A program made the translations under genes and the position numbers. From Brasenia schreberi (Eukaryota; Streptophyta; Magnoliopsida; Nymphaeales; Cabombaceae): a DNA stretch of 64,000 bases. The notes beneath the pieces are model-generated. The model ran no database searches. It was not told the DNA's origin and saw only the letters and a program-made list of their open reading frames with translations. The stretch is from the NCBI GenBank assembly GCA_036023115.1, contig JAYKKT010000041.1:3745501-3809500 (forward strand), written 5' to 3'. Shown piece after piece: positions 22,801 through 34,800 of the stretch (position 1 is the first letter of the stretch; the number at the start of each line of letters is the position of its first letter).

Positions 22801-25800
22801 TTTTGAGTAAGAGCGAAGGCTCAATGTGTGTGCAATAGTGTGCAACTAAGAGCGGAAAGGCTCAAGTGCACGTAGGTGTCTCGTGTACGTTTTAAGAGCA
22901 ATATGGCTCAAGTGTACAGGTGTGCTTCGTGTATCAAGCACCAATATTACATTTCGGGGAGAGACCACGCTCCATTATTACAACCCCGTATCAAAATTGA
23001 ATTGAATTTAAGAGGAGTAAGGTAAAAACCAAATTTAAACACTTACAAGTGGACGGCTTTTCCTTGCTCGTGCTTGGGCTTGTGTCCACCTTGGCAGCCA
23101 AGAGGGGTCTCCCTAGGTGGGCTTGAAAAGAGAGAGTGTTGGTTCGGGTGTGCTTAGGGACACGCCGGATGCTTAGGCCTAGTTTGGGCTTATGAGAGAG
23201 CTCACGGCAAAAGGTAGATAGGTTGGTTATGGAAAAAGGGTGGTTGGGTATGGTTTTGGTATGGTTTAGACTTGGGGTTAAGTCTTGGCTTGAGATGATG
23301 CGGGCTGGGATTAGGTTGTAGCTGGTCCTAGTCTTGGTTTAGGTTTTAGTTTGGTCCTAACTAGATTAGGTTTGGTCCTAACTAAGTTAGGTGTTGGTCA
23401 AGTTCATTCCTAGCTGAGTTAGGTTTAGCTTAGTTTAGGTTAGGTTATGGGCCGGTTTTGGTGGCGGGAGCTGACCAAGGTAGGTCACGGCCTAATTAAG
23501 GTGTGGGTTGCAGGCGGCAGGAAATATGGTTTGGCACTGCAGTGGCATAGCAAGGCGCGCAGGGCGCGCGACTGGGCCGAGTAGTGTCTAGGGTGGAGAT
23601 GGGGAGATGGGAGCTGGTTGCTAGGGGAGTTTTGGGTTTGTTTAGGTGAGAGGGCTAGGTTTAGGATGGTTTGGGGTTAGGTTTAGAGAGGTAGGTTAGA
23701 TGATTAGGCTAGGTTTAAGGTGGGGTTAGGAGGCCTACCTCTTGGAGCCGGTCCACCTTGATCAAGCTCATGTTCACGCCTTGGTTGCAGCCTCTTCTTT
23801 GGTCGAGCCCACCTTGGTTGCAGCCCTTAGGTCAATCCTTGATCACCATGGCACAAGCCCACCTCACTCATGAGCCCACATGGCTAAGTCTCTCTTTCAC
23901 TCTCTCTCCTCCCAAGCAATTCACATGAACCTCTTTGGGGACCCCCTCACCTCTATTTATAGGCAAATGAGGTGGGTCTTGGATATGGGTTTTGAATTTG
24001 GTTCTTGGAATCCAGATCCAATCTAAACACTATTTGCGTCTAGATCTCGGATATTTTGGGATCCAGGTCGGACCCAAATATTTAGTTGGGTTTGGATCTC
24101 GGATCTCGGATATTTGGGATCCAGATCCAGATTTAATCCAAATTTCTGTTTCTTCAGTCCTTCTTAGCGTTTCGAGACGAACGGTTTGTGCTGGCCTTGG
24201 TTTCATCAGCGCTCCGTCTTGTGCTGGGTTTTCTCCAACTTTGTCGTCCGAACTCCTTCTCACCTTTCTGGACTTCGTTTCTGTTCATTTTCGTCATTTG
24301 AGGCTTGGATTTCTGCTATTTTGGTGCATGCTTTTGGCTTGGCTTTTGGTGCTCCGAGCTTGCAGTTTGCTTCGGGCTTGGGCCTTTCTTTTGCCTTTTG
24401 ACCCTGACTTTTATTAGGTCAGGGTGCTTTCTTTGGGCTTCTGAACCTGCTTCTGAGGCTGCTTTTGATTCAGGCTTCACCTGTTGGATTTTGGGCTTTT
24501 ACAAAATTGGGACTTGGCCCATATTTGAGAAATTCAATTTGAACAGGGTTTAGACAAAATTTAAGGCTTTCGCAACTCTTGGGTTTTCGAAAACTCCAGA
24601 ATCTGGTTTTGAAACGAATTTTCAAACCAAGTGTTTGTTTTTGAAAATCGTTTTATTTTAGGGTGTTTACAAGGGGCATCAGGTATTTTATGTGATAAAA
24701 AGATACCATTAAAGTGAAAGGTAAATATTATAGAGGGGTAATTAAAACATGTTTTATGGTTATGAGTGTTGGATATTTAATCATCAATATGTACAAAAGA
24801 TATCTGTAACAGAAATTAAGATGTTGAGATGGATGAATGGTCACACAAGAAAAGACCTATACATAATGAGCTTATTAGAAACAAATTAGGAGTAACATCA
24901 ATAAAGGATAAAATGAGAGAAAATCGTTTAAGATGGTTTGGACATGTAGAAAGACTACTAAAGGATGCTCCCGTAATAAGATATGAAAAACTAGGTTGTG
25001 AAAATGTGAAAAGAGGAAGAGGACGGTCACAAAAGTGTTGGAAAGAAACAATAAAGAATGATCTAGTTTGTATTGAGTTAACTGCTAGCATGGCACATAA
25101 TAGGGCTTTGTGAAAACAAAGAATCCATGTAGCCAACCCCATCTAGTATAGGAAAAGGCTTAGCTGTTGTTGTTGTAAGAATCAAATCTTATAGCTTGTT
25201 TAACTTGATAACAAATTCTAACCTACTAATTAAACCATGCAACTGTGCAAACAAGGATGGATATCACTATAATCTATCATGGTTCCTTTCCACTATAAAT
25301 TTCTCTTGTATTATATCTTATACCATATATCTGTGTGCGTGCATGTACATGCGTGTTTGTGTATATCATGTTTTTTTTGCTAGAAAGCTGAAACTATTAG
25401 GCATTAAATCATTTTTTTGTAGCCTGACTTTTCTGGGTAAAGGAAAGTGTGCGATAAATATATCATGTTGACATGTTGTACTTGCTCGACGATAATGGCT
25501 ATTGAGTTAAATTCATTGAATTTTGAGGGATGTGTTTATTAAAGTTACAGTACTCACAAAAAGATTATAAGAACAAATTTATTCTACATTTGTATCACAA
25601 AATTATCCTGTGATTATCCTTGGTTTATCTTTCATTCCTGAACTACATTAGCATCACTTCTTCATATGTTATTGTAACTTTTGCCATGGGTGCATTGTAA
25701 TATTCTTGTTACGCCACTGCCTTTGAGTGTATTGCAATCAAATCACGGAGTGCCTTCAGACAGTTACCAACTGCTAGTTACTATGGAAAGACACGAGTAT

Positions 25801-28800
25801 GAGAAAGTATTTTAAAACATGTCTTTATGCATGGCATATAAAGCATATAGAAAACATAAGCTAACGTTGGTGAACCATGCCACAGTGCTAAAGCTCTGAT
25901 CTTTGGTTACCTCATGGTGGAGCCAGCTGGTACAAGCTAAATGGGTGTGTTACTTGATTAGCAAACTGCATTCATTTTTCAAAGCTGTCATGAAATGAAG
26001 GTGTAAGCAGTTTGAAGAGATGAAACACTGGGATCCCCATCAAATGAAATGACCTTGCCACATTAAAAATTCTTCTGTGGATGGAGGGGACCCTCTTTTG
26101 GAGGATAAGAATTTAAGAGTGAGGAAACGCACAGCAAAAATCGCTCTATGGCAGTGGGATCAAGGATTGGTTTTTGTGCTGCTTCTTGTTCATAAGTCTG
26201 TCTTCTTATGAGATTAATAGTGCCTATGCATTTGAGCGTGCATTTTTTCCTTCAAAGCCTCCAAATCAGTATGATGATGATCAGTTAGAAGCATAATTGT
26301 TTCTTTATCGTCTAAAGTTATTCCCTTGTTTCTTTCTTTTACAGTGTTTGAGTTTTCATATATTATTATTATTGTTGTTGTTATCGTTATTATGTCTCTG
26401 TGCTGCTGCTTTGTTTAATTAGGTCCTAGCTGTTCCAAAGTGATATTCTTGTTAAGGAAAGTCGTTCTAGCACGTAATGAGAGTCAAGTCATGTAAATAA
26501 GTTGTGTCTTATGTCAGTTTGTAGTTTTGAGTCTTTTGTCATCCTAGAAATAGTTAATTTGTAGTAGGGGTAGATTAGGAAATTTAGTTAGACAGGGTAT
26601 TAATAAGTGATTAGGGTTAGAGAGAAGCATTAAGAAAGAGTGGGGGACGGCTGCACAGTGGAAGCCGTTTTTGGGCTTAGGGCAGATTGGAAGAATGTCT
26701 CCAATCTCCCGTACATTGTAAGTGTTATTTCTCTTGAATGATATGAAGTTTATTTGTAAGAATTCTCATCTCTAGATTAGTGCTCACATGTTCTATGGCA
26801 TCTGAAAGTGATTGTTGTGAGACCTGATTCCTGTCAACAAAACATTTGCAGTGTTTGAAGGATCATCTGTAGTATTTCACACAGATGCATTGGCCCCATC
26901 CAACAATAGTTTTCTGTCTCAATACAAACTCATTATTCAAGGTATTTACACGTCAACAGGAACTAACCTTTGGAATGTGGTTTCTTGAATACAATTTAGG
27001 GCTAATGTTCATTAAAAACATGTTTCATCTATATAGGTATAAAGAATGTCATTAGTGCTTGTAGAAAATGCAGAGTCAAAAGGCTTATATACAACAGTTC
27101 TGCGGATGTGGTTTTCGATGGTATACACGATATACACAATGCAGATGAACGCTTGCCATATCCTTCCAGAGTATGACTTTCTCCCAGTAACATCTAATTT
27201 GCCTCTATGTTTTATGTGTTCAGTAGCTTTACCCTCCTTATTAATCAGAAATGATTTTTCTCGATATTTGCAGTTTGAAGAAGTATGTTGTGATTTGAAG
27301 GCCCAGGGAGAGTCACTGATCTTGTCTGCAAATGGCATCAGAGGTCTAGTAACATGTGCATTGCGTCCCAGTAATGTCTTTGGACCTGGAGATCCATATC
27401 TTCTTCCACTTATTCTTAATGAAGCAAAAGTTGGTCGATCTAAGGTATCTTTGTGTTTCTCACAGATGGTTTGGTCTTGTTGAAGGAAATGGCCATTCTG
27501 TGACCGAGATTCTTTTTTAGAAGCTTATCTTATTGTCTTTTTCCAGTTAACAAATTTGAATTTCAAATAAAATTGCTTAATAGGTTAATGAGATTTGATG
27601 TGTATTGCAAGATATTCTTCCTGTTCAAAAATTGTGTCCAGTTCTGGTTTTCAGGGTTGTTATCGCTGTATATTTACTGCTAAGGCGCACACACAAGTTT
27701 TCAGTCTGCGACATGGGTGTGGAACAGGTGTTATAAATGTCAAAACTAGTTTCTAGACTTGTTTTTCTTTGGGGGGTATGTGTCTGACCTGCAGAGATAG
27801 AAAGTATACTTTTATTTCATGAAGTTCTTGCTCTTTGAATTTGTAGGTTCTACTTTCTTTGGGGTGTGTGTCTAAAATCTATCAAAAGTACATCATTGGC
27901 TAATAATTTACAAAAGGGTACAGTACCTGCAATCTCGCTCATCTTGCTGATATTAAATTCTTACCAAAGAAAGTCTCCAACTCACTTCACCATTTACCAT
28001 ACAAGAAGTACCATAGTGCCGGGTTTTGACTGGTGTTGGTTGCGGGCTGTTAAAAGCACCCATGCTGCACAGCTCTGTTACGGTTTGGTGTTGGAATGGA
28101 AACTTTTGGCAGGAGAATGAAAAAAAGGTCAATCAAGAACAATTGAGACACCTTGTTTTCTCTTGATGTTATATCAGGAAAAGAAGAATAAGTATTCCAA
28201 AATGAAATAGTACCAAATGCACTAAGAACATGGAACCTCAACATAGTGTGACTTGGCAAAACATTTAAACCTCAGAATCACAGATTTATGTTGCAAAGGC
28301 CACCTTACATGCTTCTTTTTGCTTGTCGGTTTCTCTCTTATGCTTAAGCCCCGTTTGCATTCCAGAACTTTCAGAACTTTGGGGCTTTTAAATATTTGAA
28401 TTAAGACTTCACTTTCTTGCTCGGAATAGTCTTCTTCACCATTTGCATGTGTAGATTGTTGATTTAGGAACTTCTTTTTCTCTGTTCCCATGAGGACCAC
28501 CAAATTAAAAGCTTCACTACTGAATTTTATCACATTGTGAGCAAATGAGCCTAAGGAAAAAGTTAATAGAAAATTGGAACTATGGAGAGAAACATTAGAA
28601 AGCAAAGGCCTCCGACTTAGTAGAACAAAGACAGAATATATGGAATATAAGTTTGATCATTTGGTTACTTCAGAGGACATAGAAATTAAAATTGACACAC
28701 ATTGCATTCCCCAAAAGGAAAGTTTTAAATAGCTAGGGTCAATTTTTCAAAGTGATGGAAGAATTGATGGAGATGTTACACATAGAATTAATGCTGGTTG

Positions 28801-31800
28801 GTTAAAATGGAAAGGAGCATCATTGTGATAAGAAGATACCATTAAAATTAAAAGGTAAATATTATAGAGCATCAATTAGGCCTGCCATGTTTTATGGTTC
28901 TGAGTGTTGGTCAGTTAATCATCAACATGTACAAAAGATGTCTGTGACAGAAATGAAGATGTTGAGATAGATGAGTGGTCATAAAAGAAAAGACCATATA
29001 CATAATGAGGTTATTAGAAACAAATTAGAAGTGACACCAATAGAGGATAAAATGAGAGAACATCGTTTAAGATGGTTTGGACATATAGAAAGAAGATCAA
29101 AAGAAGAACCTGTAAGAAGGTTAGAAAAACTAAATTTAGAAAGTATTAAAAGAGGTAGAGGATGACCACAAAAGTGTTGGAAAGAAACAGTAAAGAATGA
29201 TCTAGCTTATTGGGAGTTAACTGCTAACATGGCACACGATAGGGATCTGTGGAAACAAAGAATCCATGTAGCCAACCCCGTCTAGTATGGGAAAAGGCTT
29301 AGTTGTTGTTGTTGTTGTTGTGAGCAAATGAGCCTAAACAACCTCATTTCAATCTGAAGTTACAGCATTTAGCCCTGGTGAACCATTGCGGACAAATCCA
29401 CAAACCTATGGAGTTCAGGGTACTACCCTTGTACATTCCGTTGATCACTTTCAAGGCAAAGTTCTTGTCCAAATAAACTGCAAAGAAATGCATTAAGGAC
29501 TGAAGGATGCATGAGACTCTAGTTCTGAATTGGTCAAGGAAGCCTGCGTCTGCAGCCTATATCCCTCATCACTGTTCATGCAAGCATTCAAAAAGAAGGG
29601 AAACATGAAATCTCTTGAAGAATCAGTCTGTGATAGAGCAAGATTGCTTCCTCCATTATCCAGATTTGAATAGCACATGAAAAGACTGGACTGCTTTCAC
29701 TCTCCACTTAGTGTGCTCTTTGAAGTGGCCAACTGACTGAAGATGACACTGAAATTTCTGGCAGCTGGAGAGTGCTGAGGAAGGTCATTTTTTTATGCTG
29801 CTTTAGTTTCTCAGATATCCAACTTCGAGTTTCTCTTCAAGTCATGCCACAGAGAGACAAGGGCTCCAAAGAACTTGTAGACAAGAAAGGAGTAAATGGT
29901 GGATTTCTCAAATCATTTGGAAGAGGGAATAAGGAATAATGGAGAGAGAGAGTCCCCTCTCCCATAAGCATAGTGGGTACATAGACTGCAAACCCCTCTA
30001 GATGTTTTCCAGAAAGAGAACTTCTAGATTTAATATTGCATGTCCTGAGGTGGGACTATCTATTCTCTTTTTGCAAATAGGAAATCTCAATCTTTTCCGG
30101 TCTTTCTTGTCTTGTCTTGGTGTAAGTGACCTGGTCCGAATGTCCGGATTGCTCTCACATTTTCCAACACGCAAACAGTCCCTAATTGACAACATAACTA
30201 ACTCTTTTCCATGAATCTGAAGTCTCACTGAGTGGGTATGGTAGTAGAATCTGAAATTTGCTTTTTATATTGCCTGACATCATCCAACATTTAGAATGCA
30301 TTGCTTGCTGTGTTTTGGCTTCCTTAGAAGGTTGAATGTGAAATATTTTGCTGTTTGCGGACCTGCTCTAGTATTCTTGACTTATGCCAATCTCCACATT
30401 TATTTGTTTGTTATCTGTGGATATTTTGTTCGTCTGTTTGCTATATGCACGTGCTTGTCACTGTCTACATGTATGTGTGCATATGCCACCAGGGGAGGCA
30501 GTGTAAGAAAATTTGCTTCTTCTCCCTGGTGAAATATATTTGAAGGCTTACCTGTTTCCTTTAATCATTGTTTCAAAATGACCAGAATTATGATCCATCA
30601 TATCTCCCATTATTCCTGTGAAGTAACTCTAGAATTTCTGTTTTAGTTCATAATTGGAGATGGTGAAAATATGTGGGATTTTACTTATATTGACAATGCC
30701 ATTCATGCCCTTATCTGTGCTGAACGGGCTCTGAGATCTGAGACAGCTCATGTGGCTGGAAAGGTAGCATTGGGGATCTTCTATTTCAAACTTTTGTGAT
30801 TTTATTATTACTAATCATAAAATTTTGTATGAGATTGTTTATTAAATTTTGCAAACTCAATAATTGCGCTATTGTCTGGGGACTTTGCAGGCCTTCTTCA
30901 TAACCAACGCTGAGCCAATGAAGCTTTGGAAATTCATTTCTCTTGTATTAGAAGGCTTAGGCTATGAAAGGTACCTTCATCTCATACCATATGTTTTGGC
31001 ATATGGTGCTATACCAGTTAGCAATAAGTCTGGTTTACATGCTAACTGCTAACAATTCATAAGAAAAGGATGCTTTTAAAGTTCTATGAAGTTTAATACA
31101 CCATGAGATTTGTTTTTTGAAAACAATGAACAGTAACAGTTCACAGTTCATAGGAAACTGCTTCAAGGATTTCCTAAAATGATCATGTTTTTACCAGTGC
31201 TGTATGTGTCCATATGGCATTGCACGTAATTGGAGAACATCGGTATTGTGGACATTTCCCATATGTTTGACACCTAAATTGCAGCTACCTGCCAAATTAT
31301 GGCACATGTTAATTCTTTTTTGAAGACAATAAATATGCACATCTACCGTTCTAGGTTGCAGAGTGTCTGCAGAAAAGGAAAGCACTGGCATTCTTTTTCA
31401 GGTTCAGAGCTTGTTTAGTCAATTTTGTGTGTTCGAGTTTGAAATTTGAAAAGTTTTCTTCAAAGCGACTGAAGATTGTGGAAATAGAGATTATGCACAC
31501 AAGAATCAGGCAGTTCTAATTTGAAGAACGTAGGGTGTTTTTTGTAAATATAAAGTTGTAAGTCACAAGTTTGTTGTCAGTATGAGAAATCTGAATGACT
31601 TGATGCATTAGTTGGCTCTGTATTAGGTTAGTTTTTTGGTGCTTAACTAATCTTTTTGGTTACATTGAGCAGTATTTGGTGAGATATTTCTCCCTCAATT
31701 TTTTCTATTTTTATTTCTTTAAGGTGTTCAGGAAAGGTATGATCTTTTATGATAACATGCTACCTATTTTAATATTGCTTTTTATAGTACGGGTATTTAT

Positions 31801-34800
31801 ATGATCATTACAAACTGTTTTAACCAAATTTACACATAAATGTTGCAAATAAATGATGTTAGATGCTGTAAAATGGGTAGTTTCTGCATTTGGGCATATG
31901 AGTAAATCAAGGGGTTACTGCTGTAAGATATGATCGTACTGGTCCATGGCGGTGCTGTTCTATATATTGAGCACCAACTTTAAAAACATATATAACAGAA
32001 TATAAATCCAAGATACATATTAATTATAAATGCATAGAGTGAACATGACTATAATAGAATATAAACCTTATATATCATTGCAGCATTCACCTTATGTGTT
32101 ACGAAGTACTGGGCAAACCTTCAAGACCTCAAGGGGAAACTAAAGAGTTTAACCACCTTAAGAACAAAATTATCAAATAAATTTGATAGGACCAATTGGC
32201 AAAGAGATTTTTCCTTCTTATATGACAAACGAAAAACTTTCTGTTTTAATAACTGATACTCTGTATGGACGCACATGAGTCTGGTCCAAGGAGATACAAT
32301 TTTATTGCTTATCAACAACAACAACAAAACCTTTTCTCCTACTAGATCGGGTCAGCTACATGGATTCTTTGTTTATATACAGCTCGATTATGTGCAATAG
32401 TAATAGTTAACTCAACATAAGCTTATATAATCCTTCATTGTTTCGTTTCTAACACTTTTATGTTCTTTCATATTCTTTTAACATTTTCACCATCTAGTTT
32501 CTCACCCCTTACTACTGGAGGTTCTTTTAATCAACTTTTCATGTGTCTACACCATCTTCAATGATTTTCTCTCATTTTATCATCTATCGGTGTCATTCCC
32601 AATCTATTTATAATAACCTCATAACATATATGGTCCTTCCTAGAATGATCATACATCCATCTCAACATCTTTATTGGATATCTTTTGTATTGCTCAACAC
32701 TTTGAGCTATATACACGCGAGTCTAATATTTACCTTTTAACTTTAATGATATCCTTTTGTCACATAAAATACCTTATGCATCTCTCTGTTTTATCCAACC
32801 TTCATTAATCATATGCATAACATCTCTATCGATTTTTTCATTACTCTAAAAAACTAATCCTAAGTAATTAAAACTTTCCTCATGAGAGATGTAATGTGTG
32901 TCAATCTTAATTTCTATATCACTTGAAGTAATCACATAATCAAATTGTATGACTCATTAACTTTACACCGTGATAATTTGCATCATTTTGAATATCTCTT
33001 TTGTTCTTATAATGGCTATCACGGAACTCTTCCTCCATTTCTTGGGCATTTTCTTATCGATCCAATACAAAACAACAACAACTAAGCCTTTTCCCATACT
33101 AGACGGGGTCGGCTACATGGATTCTTTGTTTCCACAGATCCCTATCGTGTGCCATGTTAGCAGTTAACTCCCAATAAGCTAGATCATTCTTTATTGTTTC
33201 TTTCCAACACTTTTGTGGTCGTCCTCTACCTCTTTTAATACTTTCCAAATTTAGTTTTTCTAACCTTCTTACAGGTTCTTCTTTTGATCCTTGAATATAC
33301 CAAGGTATTTTATCTTGAATATGTTTTGTTAACTTATCAAGAACCAAGGTAAATAAATTTGTAATTAAAGTTGATCCTTGATGTAGTCCAATATCAACTT
33401 CAGAGAAATTTGTTATTCCTTTACGAGTCCTTGTACATGTTTGTACACCATCATAAATGTCTCTTATAAGATTGACATAGGTCAATGGGATACCTCTTTT
33501 TTCTAAGGTTCTCCAAAGAATATTTTTTTTACACCTTATCGTAAGCTTTTTCTAAATCAATAAATATTGTTGAAAGGTTCTTCTTTCTCTAAAATATCTA
33601 ATAAAATGCTTGAATAGGTGGGTAGCCTCAATAGTAGATTTCTTTGGTATAAATTCTAATTGGTTCTCTATTGTACTCAATATTTGTTTCAACCTACGTT
33701 CAATAATTATTTCTCATAATTGTATAGTATGACTTATCAATTTGATAACTTGATAATTTGTATAATTATGAATGTCTCTCTTATTCTTGTATACAAATAT
33801 AATTGTACTCTTCCTCTATTACTCATGTGAGACATCTTCTGGTTTCTTCATATTTAATCATGTAAGTCAAGTGAAACCTTTCTCTCTTCCTCTATTACTC
33901 ATCTCAGACATCTTCTGGTTTCTTCAAAGTGATACCTTTCTCTCTTAGTATTTTTGTACTTACATAAGAATATTGTATGGTCCTACAAATTTACCAACCT
34001 GCATAAGTTGGTAAATTACAGTTGATTTACTACCTTGTACAGCCATCTTCTATAGAAGCAGAAGTGAACCTAAACCAGAACTAGCAATTCCAAACTTCTG
34101 GTTCCATATATTTTTTTAATTTCAAAATTTAATAGTTCTTTTCTGGTTATGAGTGGTTTAAGACTTAAACCAGAAGCGGCCCCATGCCTGTTCGGTTCTG
34201 GTTCCAGGTTGCGGGATAATTGGAACAAGCCATATCTACTTGGAAGTGCTCCCTAAGGTGTGATGGTTGTAACTGAACTTGCCACAGGAATTATTTAATG
34301 ACATGTTTTACAATTCTACGTACAAATTTCACTGGAATGTGAGATGCATGCATAATAAATATAATAGTGGAATATATCATGTGCTAGAAACTTCCAAAGA
34401 TCAAGGTGTACTATAAGTTGCATTGTGAATCTTGGTTTTCTTCTGAATCTAAGCTGTTATGGCTAGTTAAATTTACTGCTTTCTGTTAATTTTGTTCATG
34501 AGCTTTTGTAAGCTTCATTCTAGCTGACTCGGTGATTTGTTACAGGCCCAGTGTACATCTTCCTGTTAAACCTGTACTTCTGATAGCCACGGTATCTGAA
34601 TATTTTGATAGAGTATTGGCCAAATACAGGAGCAGATCTTCTTATCTTTCTCTTTCAGCTGTTCGTAGATTATCTTGCAGTAGAACTTTTGATTGTTCTG
34701 AAGCCAAAAGCCTTTTGGGGTACTCACCAGTTGTTACCATTGAGGTAAGAACAGTATATTGTTCATTGATACTTCATGGATCAGGAGTTACCGGTAGCTT

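Larger units (their letters stand above)
21384..25176 (+). mobile_element. RTE LINE in gene 2 intron 1, split by a nested LTR
   Basis: Plus-strand LINE sequence runs 21432-21858 and resumes 24672-25176. It includes a decayed match to the reverse transcriptase palm (LFAYDIVLV in place of FADDIVLV), the C-terminal [14 protein letters not shown] and [15 protein letters not shown] segments and the 3' end GGAAAAGGCTTAGCTGTTGTTGTTG. A 2.8-kb LTR interrupts it. At its left edge about 30 bases of the same LINE occur in inverted orientation (21384-21413), facing 21432-21461. Several stops make it dead. Confidence 0.85.

Noticed and set aside
23992..24417. 141-residue hydrophobic frame
   Set aside because: Lies inside the solo LTR, has no family features, and overlaps open frames on both strands.
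34055..34225. GAACCGG/CCGGTTC-rich segment as a defined transposon
   Set aside because: Similar segments occur near 14640, 18850 and 44580, but no consistent ends or target duplications could be read, so I did not list it as an element.
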